Source: Actinomadura meyerae
GTDB taxonomy: Bacteria > Actinomycetota > Actinomycetes > Streptosporangiales > Streptosporangiaceae
Length of the DNA stretch: 64,000 nucleotides
Reading direction: 5' to 3'
NCBI RefSeq assembly: GCF_900188445.1
Contig: NZ_FZOR01000020.1
Span: forward strand, 79,877 to 143,876
In this document: positions 15,401 through 22,786 of the stretch, one piece after another
Layout of the letters: the number at the start of each line of letters is the position of its first letter
Position numbering within the stretch: position 1 is the stretch's first letter
Translations under genes and position numbers: made by a program
Notes under the pieces: generated by a model
Seen by the model: the letters and a program-made list of their open reading frames with translations, nothing else
Databases searched by the model: none
What the model was told of the DNA's origin: nothing

Positions 15401-17865
15401 GCGCGCTGCCGGGACAGGAAGATCCGGAAGACCGCCGCCTCCAGTTCGGGGGAGCGGTCCAGGCTCGTGACGCCGTAGTGGCCGAGCGCCTTCGCCAGCC
15501 GGTCCTGGAACGCCGCCGGCAGCCCGGCCCGCTCCACGTCGAGGCTCTGCAGGTAGGTGTGGAAGTACTCGCGGGCGCTGTGCACGTGCCCGTCCGCGCC
15601 GTCCCCGCCGGCGGGCCGGTCGCGGGTCAGCTCGGCGAGGTCGGCGAACACGTCCAGCAGCGCGATCTCCTCGGCCAGCGGCCGATGGCCCTCCGCGGCG
15701 GCGGCCTGGCGTGCGGCGAGGTAGCCGGCGAGCGCGCGGCGCTCGTCGTGCGGGTCGACGTCGAAGCCGAGCAGCAGGCCGCGCAGCTCCTCCCGGCCGC
15801 GGGCGGCGCGCTCGGGGGCCGGGACCGCGGCGGGCGCCGCGGGCAGGTCCAGCTCGGCGGCCGCAGCGGCCGCGCCGTCCCCGGCCTCGGCGTCGGCGAG
15901 CGGCTCCAGCCGCAGCAGCGGCGCGCCGGTCTCCACCTGGCTGCCGACCGACACGACGCATTCCTTCAGCCGCGCCTTGAACGGCGCCCGCAGCACCGTC
16001 TCCATCTTCATGCTCTCCAGCACCAGGACGGGCGCGCCCGCCTCGACCTCGGCGCCGGGCTCCAGCGGGGTCGCGACGACCAGCGCGGGCGCGGGGGAGC
16101 GGACGACGCCGCCCTCGTCCCGGCTGACCCGGTGCGTCACGCCGTCCACCTCCACCAGGTGGACGGGCCCGTGCGTCCCGGTGAGCAGCCGGTACCGGGC
16201 GCCGTTGACGGTGATCTGCGCGGTGTGCCGGTCGAAGCGGTCCAGTTCGACATCGGCGGTGCGGACGTCGTCGCCCGCCTCGACGGCGACGCGGAACCGG
16301 TCCGCGCCGACCCGTGCGACCCGCACCCGGTAGGCGGCGCCGCGCAGCTTCAGGTCGAGCGGCCTGCCGCTCTCGTGCCGCACCTGCGGGCGCCCGCCGG
16401 ACGCGGTGGACAGCAGCCGCCGCCGCGCGGCGCGCTCGTCCTCCTCGTACGCCTCGATGGCGGCGGCGGCGAGCGCGACCGCCGAGTGGCGGCTGGTGAC
16501 CAGGCCGCCCGCCGCGCGCTCCCGGTCGATCCAGCCGGTGTCGGCGCTCGCGGCGACGACCTCCGGCCGGTCGAGCAGGTCGAGTACGAAGCTCTTGTTC
16601 GTCGCGCCGCCCTCGATGATCACGGTGGTCTGCGCCATCGCCCGGCGCAGCCGGCCGAGCGCCTCGTCCCGGTCCCGGCCGTAGGCGATGATCTTGGCGA
16701 TCATGGAGTCGAAGTCGGCGGGGATGGTGTCGCCCTCCCGCACGCCGGTGTCGACTCGGACGCCGGGCCCGGCGGGCAGGTCGAGCCGCGCGATGCGGCC
16801 GGGCGCGGGGGCGAAGTCGCGGTCGGGGTCCTCGGCGTTCAGCCGGGCCTCCACGGCGTGCCCGCGCTCGACCGGCCGCGGGCCCTCCAGCCGGCCCCCG
16901 GCGGCGACGTGCAGCTGCGCGCGCACCAGGTCGAACCCGGTGACGGCCTCGGTGATCGGGTGCTCGACCTGCAGCCGGGTGTTGACCTCCAGGAACGCGA
17001 ACAGCTCGTCGCCGGGGTGGTAGAGGAACTCGACGGTCGCCGCGCCCCGGTAGCCGACCGCGACGGCGAGCCGCTCGGCGGACGCCTTCAGCTCCGCGGC
17101 CTGCTCGGCGCGCAGCACCGGCGACGCCGACTCCTCGATGACCTTCTGGTTGCGGCGCTGCACCGAGCAGTCGCGCACGCCGAGCGCCCACGCGGTCTCG
17201 CCGTCCGCGATCACCTGCACCTCGACGTGCCGGGCACCGGTGACCAGGCGCTCCAGGAACACCACGCCGCTGCCGAACGCGCGCGCGGCCTCCTGGCTGG
17301 TGCGCTCGTAGGCGTCGGCCAGCTCGGCCTCGTCGTTGATCACGCGGATGCCGCGCCCGCCTCCGCCCGCGGTCGCCTTCAGCATCAGCGGGTAGCCGAT
17401 CCCGGCCGCCGCCTCGCGCGCCGCGTCCAGCGTCTCGACGGCGCCGCGGCTCCACGGTGCGACCGGGACGCCGACCTCCTCGGCGATCAGCTTCGCGCCG
17501 ATCTTGTCGCCGAGCCGGCGCATGGCCTCGGCGCTCGGGCCGACGAAGGTGACGCCCGTCCGCTCGCACAGCTCGGCGAACGCCGGGTCCTCCGCGACGA
17601 AGCCCCAGCCGACCCACGCGGCGTCGGCGCCGGTCTCCACCAGCGCCCGCTCCAGCACCTCCGGGTTCAGGTACGGCCGCTCGGCCGCCGGGCCCAGGTC
17701 GTAGGCGAGGTCGGCCTCGCGGACGAACGTGGCGGTGCGGTCGACGTCGGTGTGCAGGGCGACCGTCTCGATCCCGGCCCCGGTCTCGGCGGCCAGGGCC
17801 CGGACGGCGTGGATGAGCCGCATGGCGGCCTCTCCGCGGTTGACGATGGCGACACGACTGAACAC
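12412..17865 (-). CDS. Single-chain biotin-dependent acyl-CoA carboxylase (BC-BCCP-CT fusion)
   Basis: A multidomain carboxylase of 1817 residues. Order: biotin carboxylase (residues 1-450; RVAIVNRGEAAMR, ATAGGGGRGIRV, FLEVNTRLQVEHPITE), biotin carrier (about 580-665; ESMKM with biotinylated K620), a long central region of roughly 550 residues with no motif I recognise, and carboxyltransferase N and C halves (about 1230-1800; VVLANLSGFDGS, AINAASG). This is the layout of eukaryote-like single-chain ACC or fused propionyl/acetyl-CoA carboxylases seen in some actinomycetes. GTG at 17865 was chosen because AGGAGG lies 10 bases upstream and the catalytic domain starts four residues later; a longer frame to 18003 has no family match. 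It stands alone, with no separate AccB or AccD nearby. Confidence 0.93.
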   Translation of the reverse strand: MFSRVAIVNRGEAAMRLIHAVRALAAETGAGIETVALHTDVDRTATFVREADLAYDLGPAAERPYLNPEVLERALVETGADAAWVGWGFVAEDPAFAELCERTGVTFVGPSAEAMRRLGDKIGAKLIAEEVGVPVAPWSRGAVETLDAAREAAAGIGYPLMLKATAGGGGRGIRVINDEAELADAYERTSQEAARAFGSGVVFLERLVTGARHVEVQVIADGETAWALGVRDCSVQRRNQKVIEESASPVLRAEQAAELKASAERLAVAVGYRGAATVEFLYHPGDELFAFLEVNTRLQVEHPITEAVTGFDLVRAQLHVAAGGRLEGPRPVERGHAVEARLNAEDPDRDFAPAPGRIARLDLPAGPGVRVDTGVREGDTIPADFDSMIAKIIAYGRDRDEALGRLRRAMAQTTVIIEGGATNKSFVLDLLDRPEVVAASADTGWIDRERAAGGLVTSRHSAVALAAAAIEAYEEDERAARRRLLSTASGGRPQVRHESGRPLDLKLRGAAYRVRVARVGADRFRVAVEAGDDVRTADVELDRFDRHTAQITVNGARYRLLTGTHGPVHLVEVDGVTHRVSRDEGGVVRSPAPALVVATPLEPGAEVEAGAPVLVLESMKMETVLRAPFKARLKECVVSVGSQVETGAPLLRLEPLADAEAGDGAAAAAAELDLPAAPAAVPAPERAARGREELRGLLLGFDVDPHDERRALAGYLAARQAAAAEGHRPLAEEIALLDVFADLAELTRDRPAGGDGADGHVHSAREYFHTYLQSLDVERAGLPAAFQDRLAKALGHYGVTSLDRSPELEAAVFRIFLSRQRASADAAVVSALLRAWLREPPPVEALREPAGLALQRLINAAQVRFPVVYDLACGVVFAWYAQPMLRRDRARVYADVRRHLRHLDAHPDSPDRADRIAEMVRSTEPLVRLLGRRLRRGDRDNAVMLEVLTRRYYGNKGLTGVRTAEAGGCSFVVAEREGSRLVSAAVSFDALGGALAGLAGLATGGEVVDADIYLSWENQPEDFEAMAEALSGVLAEHPMPGGVRRITATVAGSSGAVMHHHFTFRPYGDGMAEERLIRGLHPHIAQRMRMERLSGFDLTRLPSSDEEVYLFQCVARDNPSDDRLVAFAQVRDLTGLRDHDGRLLSLPTAEFIIATCLDSIRRAQERRPSKNRLPTNRIVIYVWPPSDLARAELEMLVDRMLPTAAGAGLEEIEIIGRRRDPETGELLKRTVRIAFDAAGGTSLTVGEPSDDPVEPVDGYRQKVLRARSRNTVYPYELTAMLGDFTEHDLDAAHALVPVDRPAGRNTAAIVAGVVTTPTPRHPEGVTRVVLLGDPTKALGALSEPECRRVIAALDLAERMRVPVEWYALSAGARISMESGTENMDWVAAALKRIVEFTQDGGEINVVVAGINVGAQPYWNAEATMLMHTKGVLVMTPESAMVLTGKQALDFSGGVSAEDNLGIGGYDRVMGPNGQAQYWAPNLVAARDVLMAHYDHTYVVPGEDAPRRAATTDPADRDVSDFPHIVEGSDFTTVGEIFSAAANPDRKKPFDIRTVMRALSDQDHPVLERWAGMADADTAVVQDVHLGGIPVCLLGIESHAVPRRGFPPTDGPDSYTAGTLFPQSSKKAARAINAASGNRPLVVLANLSGFDGSPESLRKLQLEYGAEIGRAIVNFRGPIVFCVISRYHGGAFVVFSKALNPNMTVLALEGSFASVLGGAPAAAAVFSRDVDARTAADPRVRALEPRVAAATGADRAALIAELDELRASVRAEKLGEVAAEFDRVHDIRRAVEVGSVDAVIPAAELRPRIIEAIESRLK

Positions 17866-18024
17866 CCGACCGAGCCCTCCTGTAGACCACGGCGCACGCC
17901 GCGCGACGGCGCCCCCGACGGTGCCACCTTTCCGCCTACCGGCCCGTAGCGCCATGTCGCAGACATCGCACGCTGAGCGGTTGGAGTTGTGGGAATCGTG
18001 CAAAGCCGGGACCGGGACGCCGCC

Positions 18025-20079
18025 TTACGGCGCGTCCGGAACCCGGACGGCGATGACGGCGATGTCGTCGGTGCCGGTGGTCGGGAGGCCGGTGAGGATG
18101 CCGTCGCAGAAGGCGGGCAGGGGGGCGGTGGCGAGCTCGGCGGCGCGGCGGCGGAGCCTGTCCAGGCCCCGGTTCAGGTGCTCGTGGGGATGCTCGATGA
18201 GCCCGTCGGTGTAGAGGAAGAGCGTGGAGCGGGGCGGCAGGGGCTCGACGGCGCTGACGCAGGGATCGTCCACGAGCAGGCCCAGGAGGGGGTTGGTGGC
18301 GTCCTCCAGCAGCCGGGTGTCGCCTTCTGCGGTGACCAGCAGCGGGGGCGGGTGCCCTGCGACCGCGTAGTGGAGCTGGAGGCCGCCGCTCCGGGCCTTC
18401 TCGACCCGGGCCAGCACGCAGGTGGCGGTGCCCTCGGGCGTCAGCGTGTCCAGGGCGACGTTCAGCCGGCGCAGGATGTCGCCCGGCGGCCCTTCGCGGT
18501 CGACGGCGAGCCCCCGCAGCATGTTGCGGAGCTGGCTCATCGCGACGGCGGCGCCCAGGTCGTGCCCGGCCACGTCCCCGATGACGAGGACGGTGGTGCC
18601 GTCGCGGAGCACGAAGGAGTCGTACCAGTCGCCGCCCACCTCGGCCGCGGCGGGGCTCGCCCGGTACCTGGCGACGATGCCCAGGCCCGGGACCTCGGGC
18701 GGCTGCGCCAGGAGGCCGTGCTGGAGGGCGAGCGCGACCCGCTGCGTGCGCTGGAAGAGCATGGCGCTGCTCAGCGCGTCGTGCGCGTGGTCGAACATCT
18801 TCCGTATCAGCGCGACGTCCTCGTCGTCGAACGGCGGGCGGTCTCCGCAGGCGGACGCGGTCACCGCGGCCGCGACCGTGCCGTCCACGATCACCGGCAG
18901 CAGCATCACCGTGTGGGCGCCGGCGTCGGTGAGCCACGACACCGAGCTCGCGGGCAGCAGGTCCCTCGGCGGCTTCCCGGGCGGGAAGCTGCGGCGCACC
19001 GGGCGCCTCGCCAGCACGGCCCGGACGAAGCCGCTGTCGGGCGAGAACCACTCCTCGCCGGCCGGGAGCCGCGCCGGCAGCCCCTCCCGTGCGGCGGTGG
19101 CGATGCGGCGGGACAGGACGGGCGCGCTCGGCGGGCGCTCGCCGAGCTCGGGCAGCAGGTGCACTCCGCAGCCGTCGGCGAGCGCCGGGACGAGGACGTC
19201 GGCGAGCGCGCCGAGCATGTCGTGCAGCTCGGTGTGCTCGGCGGTCGCGACGGCGGCGCGGCCGAGCAGCTCCTGGCGGCGCTCCCGCCGCCAGCGCTGC
19301 TCGATGTCGGTGCAGGTGCCCACCCATTCCACGATGGCGCCGTCCTCGTAGACCGGCGCGGCGTTCACCTCGAAGTGCCGGTACTCGCCGCCGGTGTTCC
19401 GCAGCCGGTAGACGTGGCGCCAGGGCTGCTCCCGGCGCAGCGCCTCACGCCAGGAGCGCACCGTCGCGTCGCGGTCGTCGGGGTGCACGGCCCGCAGCCA
19501 GCCCTCGCCGCGGAACTCCTCCCAGCCCTGCCCCGTCACCCGCTCCCAGCCGGGGCTCGGCTCGATCGGGCGGCCGTGCGGCCCGGCCACCCACACGACC
19601 TCGGCGCTCACCTGGACCAGGCTCCGGAAGCGGTGCAGCAGCCGGCGCCGCGTCTCGGCCATCTCCCGGGCGCGCCGGGCCGTGGCCACCTCCTCGGTGA
19701 CGTCCGCGGCGACGGTGAGGACGCCGGGCTCGCCGTCCTCGAACCGGGAGAGGCTGAAGGAGAAGTAGCGCTTCTCCATGCCGGAGCCGAAGTGCAGCGT
19801 CACCGGCGTGTCCGTGACGCTGATCGCCTCCCCGGTGGCGTACACGCGGTCGAACAGGTCGAAGTGGTGCTTCTCGAGGAGCTCGCCGAACGCCTCGCGG
19901 ATCGGCTGCCCGACCGGCCGTACCCCGAAGCTCAGCCGGTAGGCGGTGTTGGTGTAGACGAGCCGGTGGTCGGGCCCGGTCGTCACGGCCACGCCCACCG
20001 GCGCGAGGTCGAAGACCTCCAGCGTGAGCTTGCGGTACCGATCGGCGCCGAGGCGCCGTTCCGCTCCGGCGTCGTCCAT
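18025..20079 (-). CDS. PAS-PAS-GAF PP2C (SpoIIE/RsbU-like) phosphatase
   Basis: A signalling phosphatase of 684 residues. Two PAS domains occupy about 20-140 (FDLAPVGVAVTT to VAADVTEE) and 150-275 (with PGWERVTGQGW and a PAC stretch GGEYRHFEVNAAPV). A GAF-like segment (about 290-440) and a C-terminal SpoIIE phosphatase (about 450-680) follow; the metal ligands are in VGGDWYDSF, IGDVAGHD, and TDGLIEH. Such proteins dephosphorylate anti-sigma-factor antagonists in partner-switching stress pathways. ATG at 20079 has a GGGGGG ribosome site; an in-frame ATG 20 codons upstream lacks one. No anti-sigma kinase domain is fused and no anti-sigma gene is adjacent, so partners lie elsewhere. Confidence 0.92.
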   Translation of the reverse strand: MDDAGAERRLGADRYRKLTLEVFDLAPVGVAVTTGPDHRLVYTNTAYRLSFGVRPVGQPIREAFGELLEKHHFDLFDRVYATGEAISVTDTPVTLHFGSGMEKRYFSFSLSRFEDGEPGVLTVAADVTEEVATARRAREMAETRRRLLHRFRSLVQVSAEVVWVAGPHGRPIEPSPGWERVTGQGWEEFRGEGWLRAVHPDDRDATVRSWREALRREQPWRHVYRLRNTGGEYRHFEVNAAPVYEDGAIVEWVGTCTDIEQRWRRERRQELLGRAAVATAEHTELHDMLGALADVLVPALADGCGVHLLPELGERPPSAPVLSRRIATAAREGLPARLPAGEEWFSPDSGFVRAVLARRPVRRSFPPGKPPRDLLPASSVSWLTDAGAHTVMLLPVIVDGTVAAAVTASACGDRPPFDDEDVALIRKMFDHAHDALSSAMLFQRTQRVALALQHGLLAQPPEVPGLGIVARYRASPAAAEVGGDWYDSFVLRDGTTVLVIGDVAGHDLGAAVAMSQLRNMLRGLAVDREGPPGDILRRLNVALDTLTPEGTATCVLARVEKARSGGLQLHYAVAGHPPPLLVTAEGDTRLLEDATNPLLGLLVDDPCVSAVEPLPPRSTLFLYTDGLIEHPHEHLNRGLDRLRRRAAELATAPLPAFCDGILTGLPTTGTDDIAVIAVRVPDAP

Positions 20080-20180
20080 CGTCCCCCCGTCGGCCGGCCG
20101 TCCTCCTGAGTCGCCGTACCCCGCGAGCAGGGCGGACATCGCGATTTTTACCCGCGGTTGGCGAAGAGGTTCACCGATGG

Positions 20181-20762
20181 GTGCGGGCCGTACCCGGCGC
20201 GGGTGTTCCCCCGGCCCGGACGGGCAGCCTGGAGAGCGTGGAACCGCTGCTGACGTTCGGCCACGGCACGGCGGGGCGCGCCGAGCTGGCGCCCCTGCTG
20301 CGCGGCGCCGGGGTTCGGTGCGTCGTGGACGTCCGCACCGCGCCGGGGAGCCGCCGCAACCCGGACGTCCACCGCGACGCCCTCCGCGAGTGGCTGCCCG
20401 CCGAGGGCATCGGCTACCGCTGGGAGGAGCGCCTCGGCGGCTTCCGCCGCGCCGCGCCCGGCAACCCCGACACCTTCTGGCGCAACGACTCCTTCCGCGG
20501 GTACGCCGGGCACACCCGCAGCCCCGAGTTCCTGGCCGCCATGGACGAGCTGCTGGGCGCGGCCGCGCGGACCCGGACGGCCGTCATGTGCAGCGAGTCG
20601 GTGTGGTGGCGCTGCCACCGCCGGCTGATCGCCGACTTCGCCGTCCTGGCGCGCGGCCGGCCCGTCCTGCATCTGGCCCACGACGGCCGCCTCACCGAGC
20701 ATCCGCCCACGTCAGGAGCCCGCCTGCGGGAAGACGGGAGGCTCGTCTACGACGGGGAATGA
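20181..20762 (+). CDS. DUF488 family protein
   Basis: A protein of up to 193 residues. The DUF488 core runs from LLTFGHGTAG (residue 23) to the C-terminus, with VDVRTAPGSRRNP, the conserved FRGYAGH and MCSESVWWRCHRRLIADF. The CxE and CHR residues are the invariant Cys-rich patch of the family; its biochemical role is unknown. The start is uncertain: GTG at 20181 has GAAGAGG 11 bases upstream, while GTG at 20238 sits right before the core but with a ribosome site too close. It is divergent from the phosphatase gene. Confidence 0.85.
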   Translation: MRAVPGAGVPPARTGSLESVEPLLTFGHGTAGRAELAPLLRGAGVRCVVDVRTAPGSRRNPDVHRDALREWLPAEGIGYRWEERLGGFRRAAPGNPDTFWRNDSFRGYAGHTRSPEFLAAMDELLGAAARTRTAVMCSESVWWRCHRRLIADFAVLARGRPVLHLAHDGRLTEHPPTSGARLREDGRLVYDGE

Positions 20763-20930
20763 CCGCCCGGGGGCCCGGCGCGCCCGGGACTCCCGTGGGG
20801 CGGCCAGTGTCCCACCCTGGTGCCCCCGGCGGGCCCGGCGGCGAGGGTTGACGGTGTCGGCGGGCCGGTCGGGTGACCGGCGGGTCATGACAGGGACGGG
20901 CCGCTCGGGTCGCGAAAAGTCCGGGGGAAC

Positions 20931-20957
20931 TGTCACGGGCGGGCGGCCCGCCTTGTC
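20931..20957 (+). promoter_or_regulatory. ECF41-like promoter before the NmrA-type reductase
   Basis: TGTCAC at 20931-20936 is followed after 17 bases by TGTC (20954-20957), matching the published ECF41 consensus TGTCACA-N16-CGTC with two mismatches. It lies 55 bp upstream of a gene of exactly the oxidoreductase/epimerase type known as ECF41 targets. The rest of the 250-bp space holds nothing else I recognise. No ECF sigma gene is in the window. Confidence 0.5.
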
Positions 20958-21012
20958 CTAGATGGCGGCCGGGCGGCGACGGACGCCGGCCGGCGGACTG
21001 GAGGGGAGCGAC

Positions 21013-21768
21013 ATGAAGATCGTGGTCATCGGAGGCACCGGCCTGATCGGGTCGAAGGTCGTGGAGAGGCTGAGCGCCCAGGGGCACGAGGCGGTGGCGG
21101 CCGCGCCGAACACCGGGGTGAACACGCTGACCGGCGAGGGCCTCGCGGAGGTGCTGGAAGGGGCCTCGGTGGTGGTCGACGTGGCGAACTCGCCGTCGTT
21201 CGAGGACGCCGCCGTCCTGGAGTTCTTCGAGAAGTCGACCGGCAACCTGCTCGCCGCCGAGGAGGACGCGGGCGTCCGCCACCACGTCGGGCTGTCGATC
21301 GTGGGCACCGACCGGGGGCCGTCCCGCGGCTACTTCCGCGCGAAGCTCGCCCAGGAGGACCTGATCCGCAAGTCGCCGATCCCGTTCTCGATCGTGCACG
21401 CCACGCAGTTCTTCGAGTTCACGCGGGGCATCGCCGACGACGCCACCGACGGCGGCGTCGTGCGGATCGCGCCCGTGGCCTACCAGCCCATGGCCGGCGA
21501 CGACGTCGCCGCGCGGCTCACCGAGGTCGCGCTGGGCGCCCCGCTGGACTCCCCGATCGAGATCGCCGGGCCCGAGCGGTTCCGGATGGACGAGTTCATC
21601 CGGGACGCGCTCGCCTACTGGAACGACCCGCGCGAGGTCGTCACGGACCCGCACGCGCACTACTTCGGGGCCGAGGTCGAGGAGGACAGCCTGGTCCCGC
21701 TCGGCGACGCCCTCCTCGGCTCGATCCGCTACGCCGACTGGCCGGGCCGCGACGCGGTGAAGAAGTAG
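21013..21768 (+). CDS. NmrA-like SDR/NAD(P)-binding reductase
   Basis: A Rossmann-fold protein of 251 residues that begins MKIVVIGGTGLIGSKVVERL, an atypical-SDR nucleotide site. SIVGTD and YFRAKLAQEDLI follow in the positions of the usual catalytic Ser and Tyr-x-x-x-Lys region (here YFRAK). The substrate is unknown; members modify small carbonyl or quinone compounds. ATG at 21013 has a strong GGAGGGGAG ribosome site; an upstream extension is not conserved in character. It stands behind an ECF41-like promoter, and a methyltransferase follows 27 bp later. Confidence 0.9.
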   Translation: MKIVVIGGTGLIGSKVVERLSAQGHEAVAAAPNTGVNTLTGEGLAEVLEGASVVVDVANSPSFEDAAVLEFFEKSTGNLLAAEEDAGVRHHVGLSIVGTDRGPSRGYFRAKLAQEDLIRKSPIPFSIVHATQFFEFTRGIADDATDGGVVRIAPVAYQPMAGDDVAARLTEVALGAPLDSPIEIAGPERFRMDEFIRDALAYWNDPREVVTDPHAHYFGAEVEEDSLVPLGDALLGSIRYADWPGRDAVKK

Positions 21769-21795
21769 GCCGCGCCGGACGATCGGGGGAGTGCC

Positions 21796-22593
21796 ATGAC
21801 CGCACCGGCGATGGTCGCCGAGTTCGACGACGTGGCGGAGTGGACGGCCGAGGCCGTCGAGCTGCTCGGCGGCCGGCACGCGATCCCGGCCGCCTGCCGC
21901 GGCAGCGCGAGCCCGGCGGCGCTGGCCTGGCTCGCCGAGGCGTGCGAGCTGGCGCCCGGGACGGCGCTGCTGGACGTCGGCGCCGGCGCGGGCGGCCCGG
22001 CGGCCTGGGCGGCGGAGCGGTTCGGCGTGCGGCCGGTGCTGCTGGAGCGGATGCCGGCCGCGTGCCGGGCGGCCGCGCGGCTGTTCGGGCTGCCGGTCGT
22101 GACCGCCGACGCGGCGCGGATCCCGCTGCGCACCGGGTCCGCGGACGCCGCCTGGTGCCTGGGCGTCCTGTGCACCGTCCGGGACAAGGCCGCGCTGCTC
22201 GCCGAGATCCACCGGGTGCTGGCGCCCGGCGCGTCGCTGGGGCTGCTGGTCACGGTCGCCCGCGGCCCGGTGCTCGGCGCGGTCCCGGACGGGAACCACT
22301 TCCCCACCCAGCCGGAGCTCGCCGGACTGCTCGACGGGGCCGGGTTCGACCTCGTCGAGCAGATCGACAGTCCGGGCGACGCGCCGCTGGCCTGGTCGCG
22401 GCGCGCCGAGCGGGTCGCCGAGCTCGTCGCCGCCCGGCACCGCGGCGACCGCGCCTACGCCCTGGCCGCCCATCAGGGGGAGCGCTTCTCCCGCCTGCTC
22501 GCCTCCGGGCGGCTCTCCATGCAGCTCGTCCACGCCGTCGCCCGGCAACGTGCGGCGCGACCCCCGGGGAGGGGACATGACCTCAGCGGATGA
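21796..22593 (+). CDS. SAM-dependent class I methyltransferase
   Basis: A methyltransferase of 265 residues. Motif I LLDVGAGAGGPAAWAA at about 55-70, an acidic residue ending the next strand (VLLERM), and DAAWCLGVLCTV at motif IV define a class I fold. The C-terminal quarter is helical and Arg-rich. Substrate unknown. GGGGGAGTG precedes the ATG. Its last 17 bases overlap the next small gene, which suggests translational coupling with the acidic protein and the ferritin/CDGSH protein. Confidence 0.9.
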   Translation: MTAPAMVAEFDDVAEWTAEAVELLGGRHAIPAACRGSASPAALAWLAEACELAPGTALLDVGAGAGGPAAWAAERFGVRPVLLERMPAACRAAARLFGLPVVTADAARIPLRTGSADAAWCLGVLCTVRDKAALLAEIHRVLAPGASLGLLVTVARGPVLGAVPDGNHFPTQPELAGLLDGAGFDLVEQIDSPGDAPLAWSRRAERVAELVAARHRGDRAYALAAHQGERFSRLLASGRLSMQLVHAVARQRAARPPGRGHDLSG

Positions 22594-22786
22594 GGACAGG
22601 AGTTTCGAGGTGGAACTCGAGATCGAGATCGAGGAGGAGCTGACGCTGGTCGCGTCGAGCCGCCCGGAGGAGGCGGCCGCCGCGCCGGTCGGCGAATGGC
22701 TGTTCGACCCGGCCGACGCCGAGCGCGACGAGATCGGACTGCGCAACCTCCTCGGCGCCGTGGAGAAGCTGGAAGGCGACTCATGA
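22577..22786 (+). CDS. Small acidic protein of unknown function (69 aa)
   Basis: Not recognised. It has 69 residues with an acidic first third (EVELEIEIEEELT is alternating Glu/hydrophobic, likely a beta strand or amphipathic segment), an Ala/Pro linker, then VGEWLFDPADAERDEIGL and a short Leu-rich helix LRNLLGAVEKLEG. The ATG is preceded by GGGGAGGGG, an excellent ribosome site, and the frame overlaps both neighbours (17 bases into the methyltransferase, ATGA with the ferritin-like gene). It contains no Cys and no TM segment. It could be a subunit, an adaptor, or a leader-containing substrate peptide; none is demonstrated. Confidence 0.75.
   Translation: MTSADEDRSFEVELEIEIEEELTLVASSRPEEAAAAPVGEWLFDPADAERDEIGLRNLLGAVEKLEGDS

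Noticed and set aside
12514..17949. Very long open frame on the plus strand opposite the carboxylase gene (about 1800 codons)
   Set aside because: Its translation is Arg/Gly/Val/Asp-rich low-complexity typical of antisense of high-GC coding DNA, with no domain; the minus-strand carboxylase has full motifs.
17866..18003. 46-residue extension of the carboxylase
   Set aside because: Cys/His/Arg-rich with no family similarity, and a good ribosome site favours GTG 17865.
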